Shown here one piece after another: positions 5,268 to 5,288 of a stretch of DNA of 5,288 nt (position 1 is its first letter; each line of letters starts with the position of its first letter). The translations under genes and the position numbers were made by a program. Source of the stretch: Acetobacteraceae bacterium (lineage in GTDB: Bacteria > Pseudomonadota > Alphaproteobacteria > Acetobacterales > Acetobacteraceae); contig PLSZ01000063.1 of assembly GCA_003164305.1 (NCBI GenBank), forward strand, positions 354-5,641, in the 5' to 3' direction. The notes under the pieces are model-generated. The model did no database searches and had not been told where the DNA came from. It saw nothing but the letters and a program-made list of their open reading frames with translations.

Positions 5268-5288
5268 TGGGGGTCCAGGGGGCAAAGC

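Larger units (their letters stand above)
5016..5288. other. Gene-free right end
   Basis: These 273 nt hold the dehydrogenase leader (5016-5085) and the hairpin-rich repeat region. Short open frames here come from the repeats or from antisense of the dehydrogenase start, and none looks like a protein. No tRNA or rRNA is seen. Confidence 0.6.
5116..5288. repeat. Composite inverted-repeat element centred on 5200/5201, cut by the window edge
   Basis: Beyond the perfect inner palindrome, the flanks are also related as an inverted repeat. The complement of the right flank reads GC-N3-GCCCCC, GACCCC, AAAGGGC-N3-GCCCT, TGG. The left flank reads GC-N3-GCCCC, GACCCC, AAGGGC-N3-GGCCCTTGG in the same order and spacing. 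The two arms therefore match for about 85 bp each with small indels, diverged outside and identical inside. The arm continues past the right edge. No open reading frame, transposase or target-site duplication is visible, so this is best described as a non-coding intergenic repeat, possibly a REP/BIME-like or MITE-like element. Confidence 0.7.

Noticed and set aside
5086..5288. CRISPR array or insertion-sequence end
   Set aside because: Units are adjacent, unequal hairpins without uniform spacers, and no transposase or target duplication is visible within the window.

Overview
The window reads as chromosomal DNA from a GC-rich bacterium, most likely an alphaproteobacterium. That placement is an inference from very high G/C at third codon positions, the gene content (OmpW porin, class III CoA-transferase, acyl-CoA dehydrogenase, GFA protein) and GC-rich intergenic hairpin repeats of a kind I associate with Acetobacteraceae. 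No marker gene fixes the taxon.

All seven protein genes are on the minus strand, so transcription runs from right to left. From the right: positions 5086-5288 hold a composite inverted-repeat element with no gene. Its core is a perfect 72-bp palindrome without a loop, flanked by small GGGC/GCCC hairpins, and it runs off the window edge. Next come an acyl-CoA dehydrogenase (5015-3846), an MgtC/SapB-family membrane protein (3766-3056) and a seven-cysteine GFA/CENP-V-type zinc protein (3026-2562). The last two are 29 nt apart and probably co-transcribed. A compact type II toxin-antitoxin pair follows: a ribbon-helix-helix antitoxin (2506-2264) overlapping a PIN-domain toxin (2282-1842) by 19 nt. 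A CaiB/BaiF-type CoA-transferase (1803-679) lies 38 nt downstream of the toxin. The left end is the 5' part of an OmpW-family outer-membrane porin gene (529 to beyond position 1), which has its own 149-nt leader.

The CoA-transferase and the dehydrogenase suggest acyl-CoA breakdown or activation, but nothing identifies the acyl substrate. The toxin-antitoxin pair sits between these metabolic genes in the same direction, with short gaps, so read-through is possible. The ompW leader carries a good FNR/FixK-type palindrome (TTGA-N6-TCAA) at 624-637, suggesting control by oxygen. This fits known FNR/Anr control of OmpW-family porins in other proteobacteria.

I see no RNA genes, CRISPR array, insertion-sequence transposase or phage gene. 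The main unexplained structure is the right-end inverted-repeat element. The genes themselves belong to known families.
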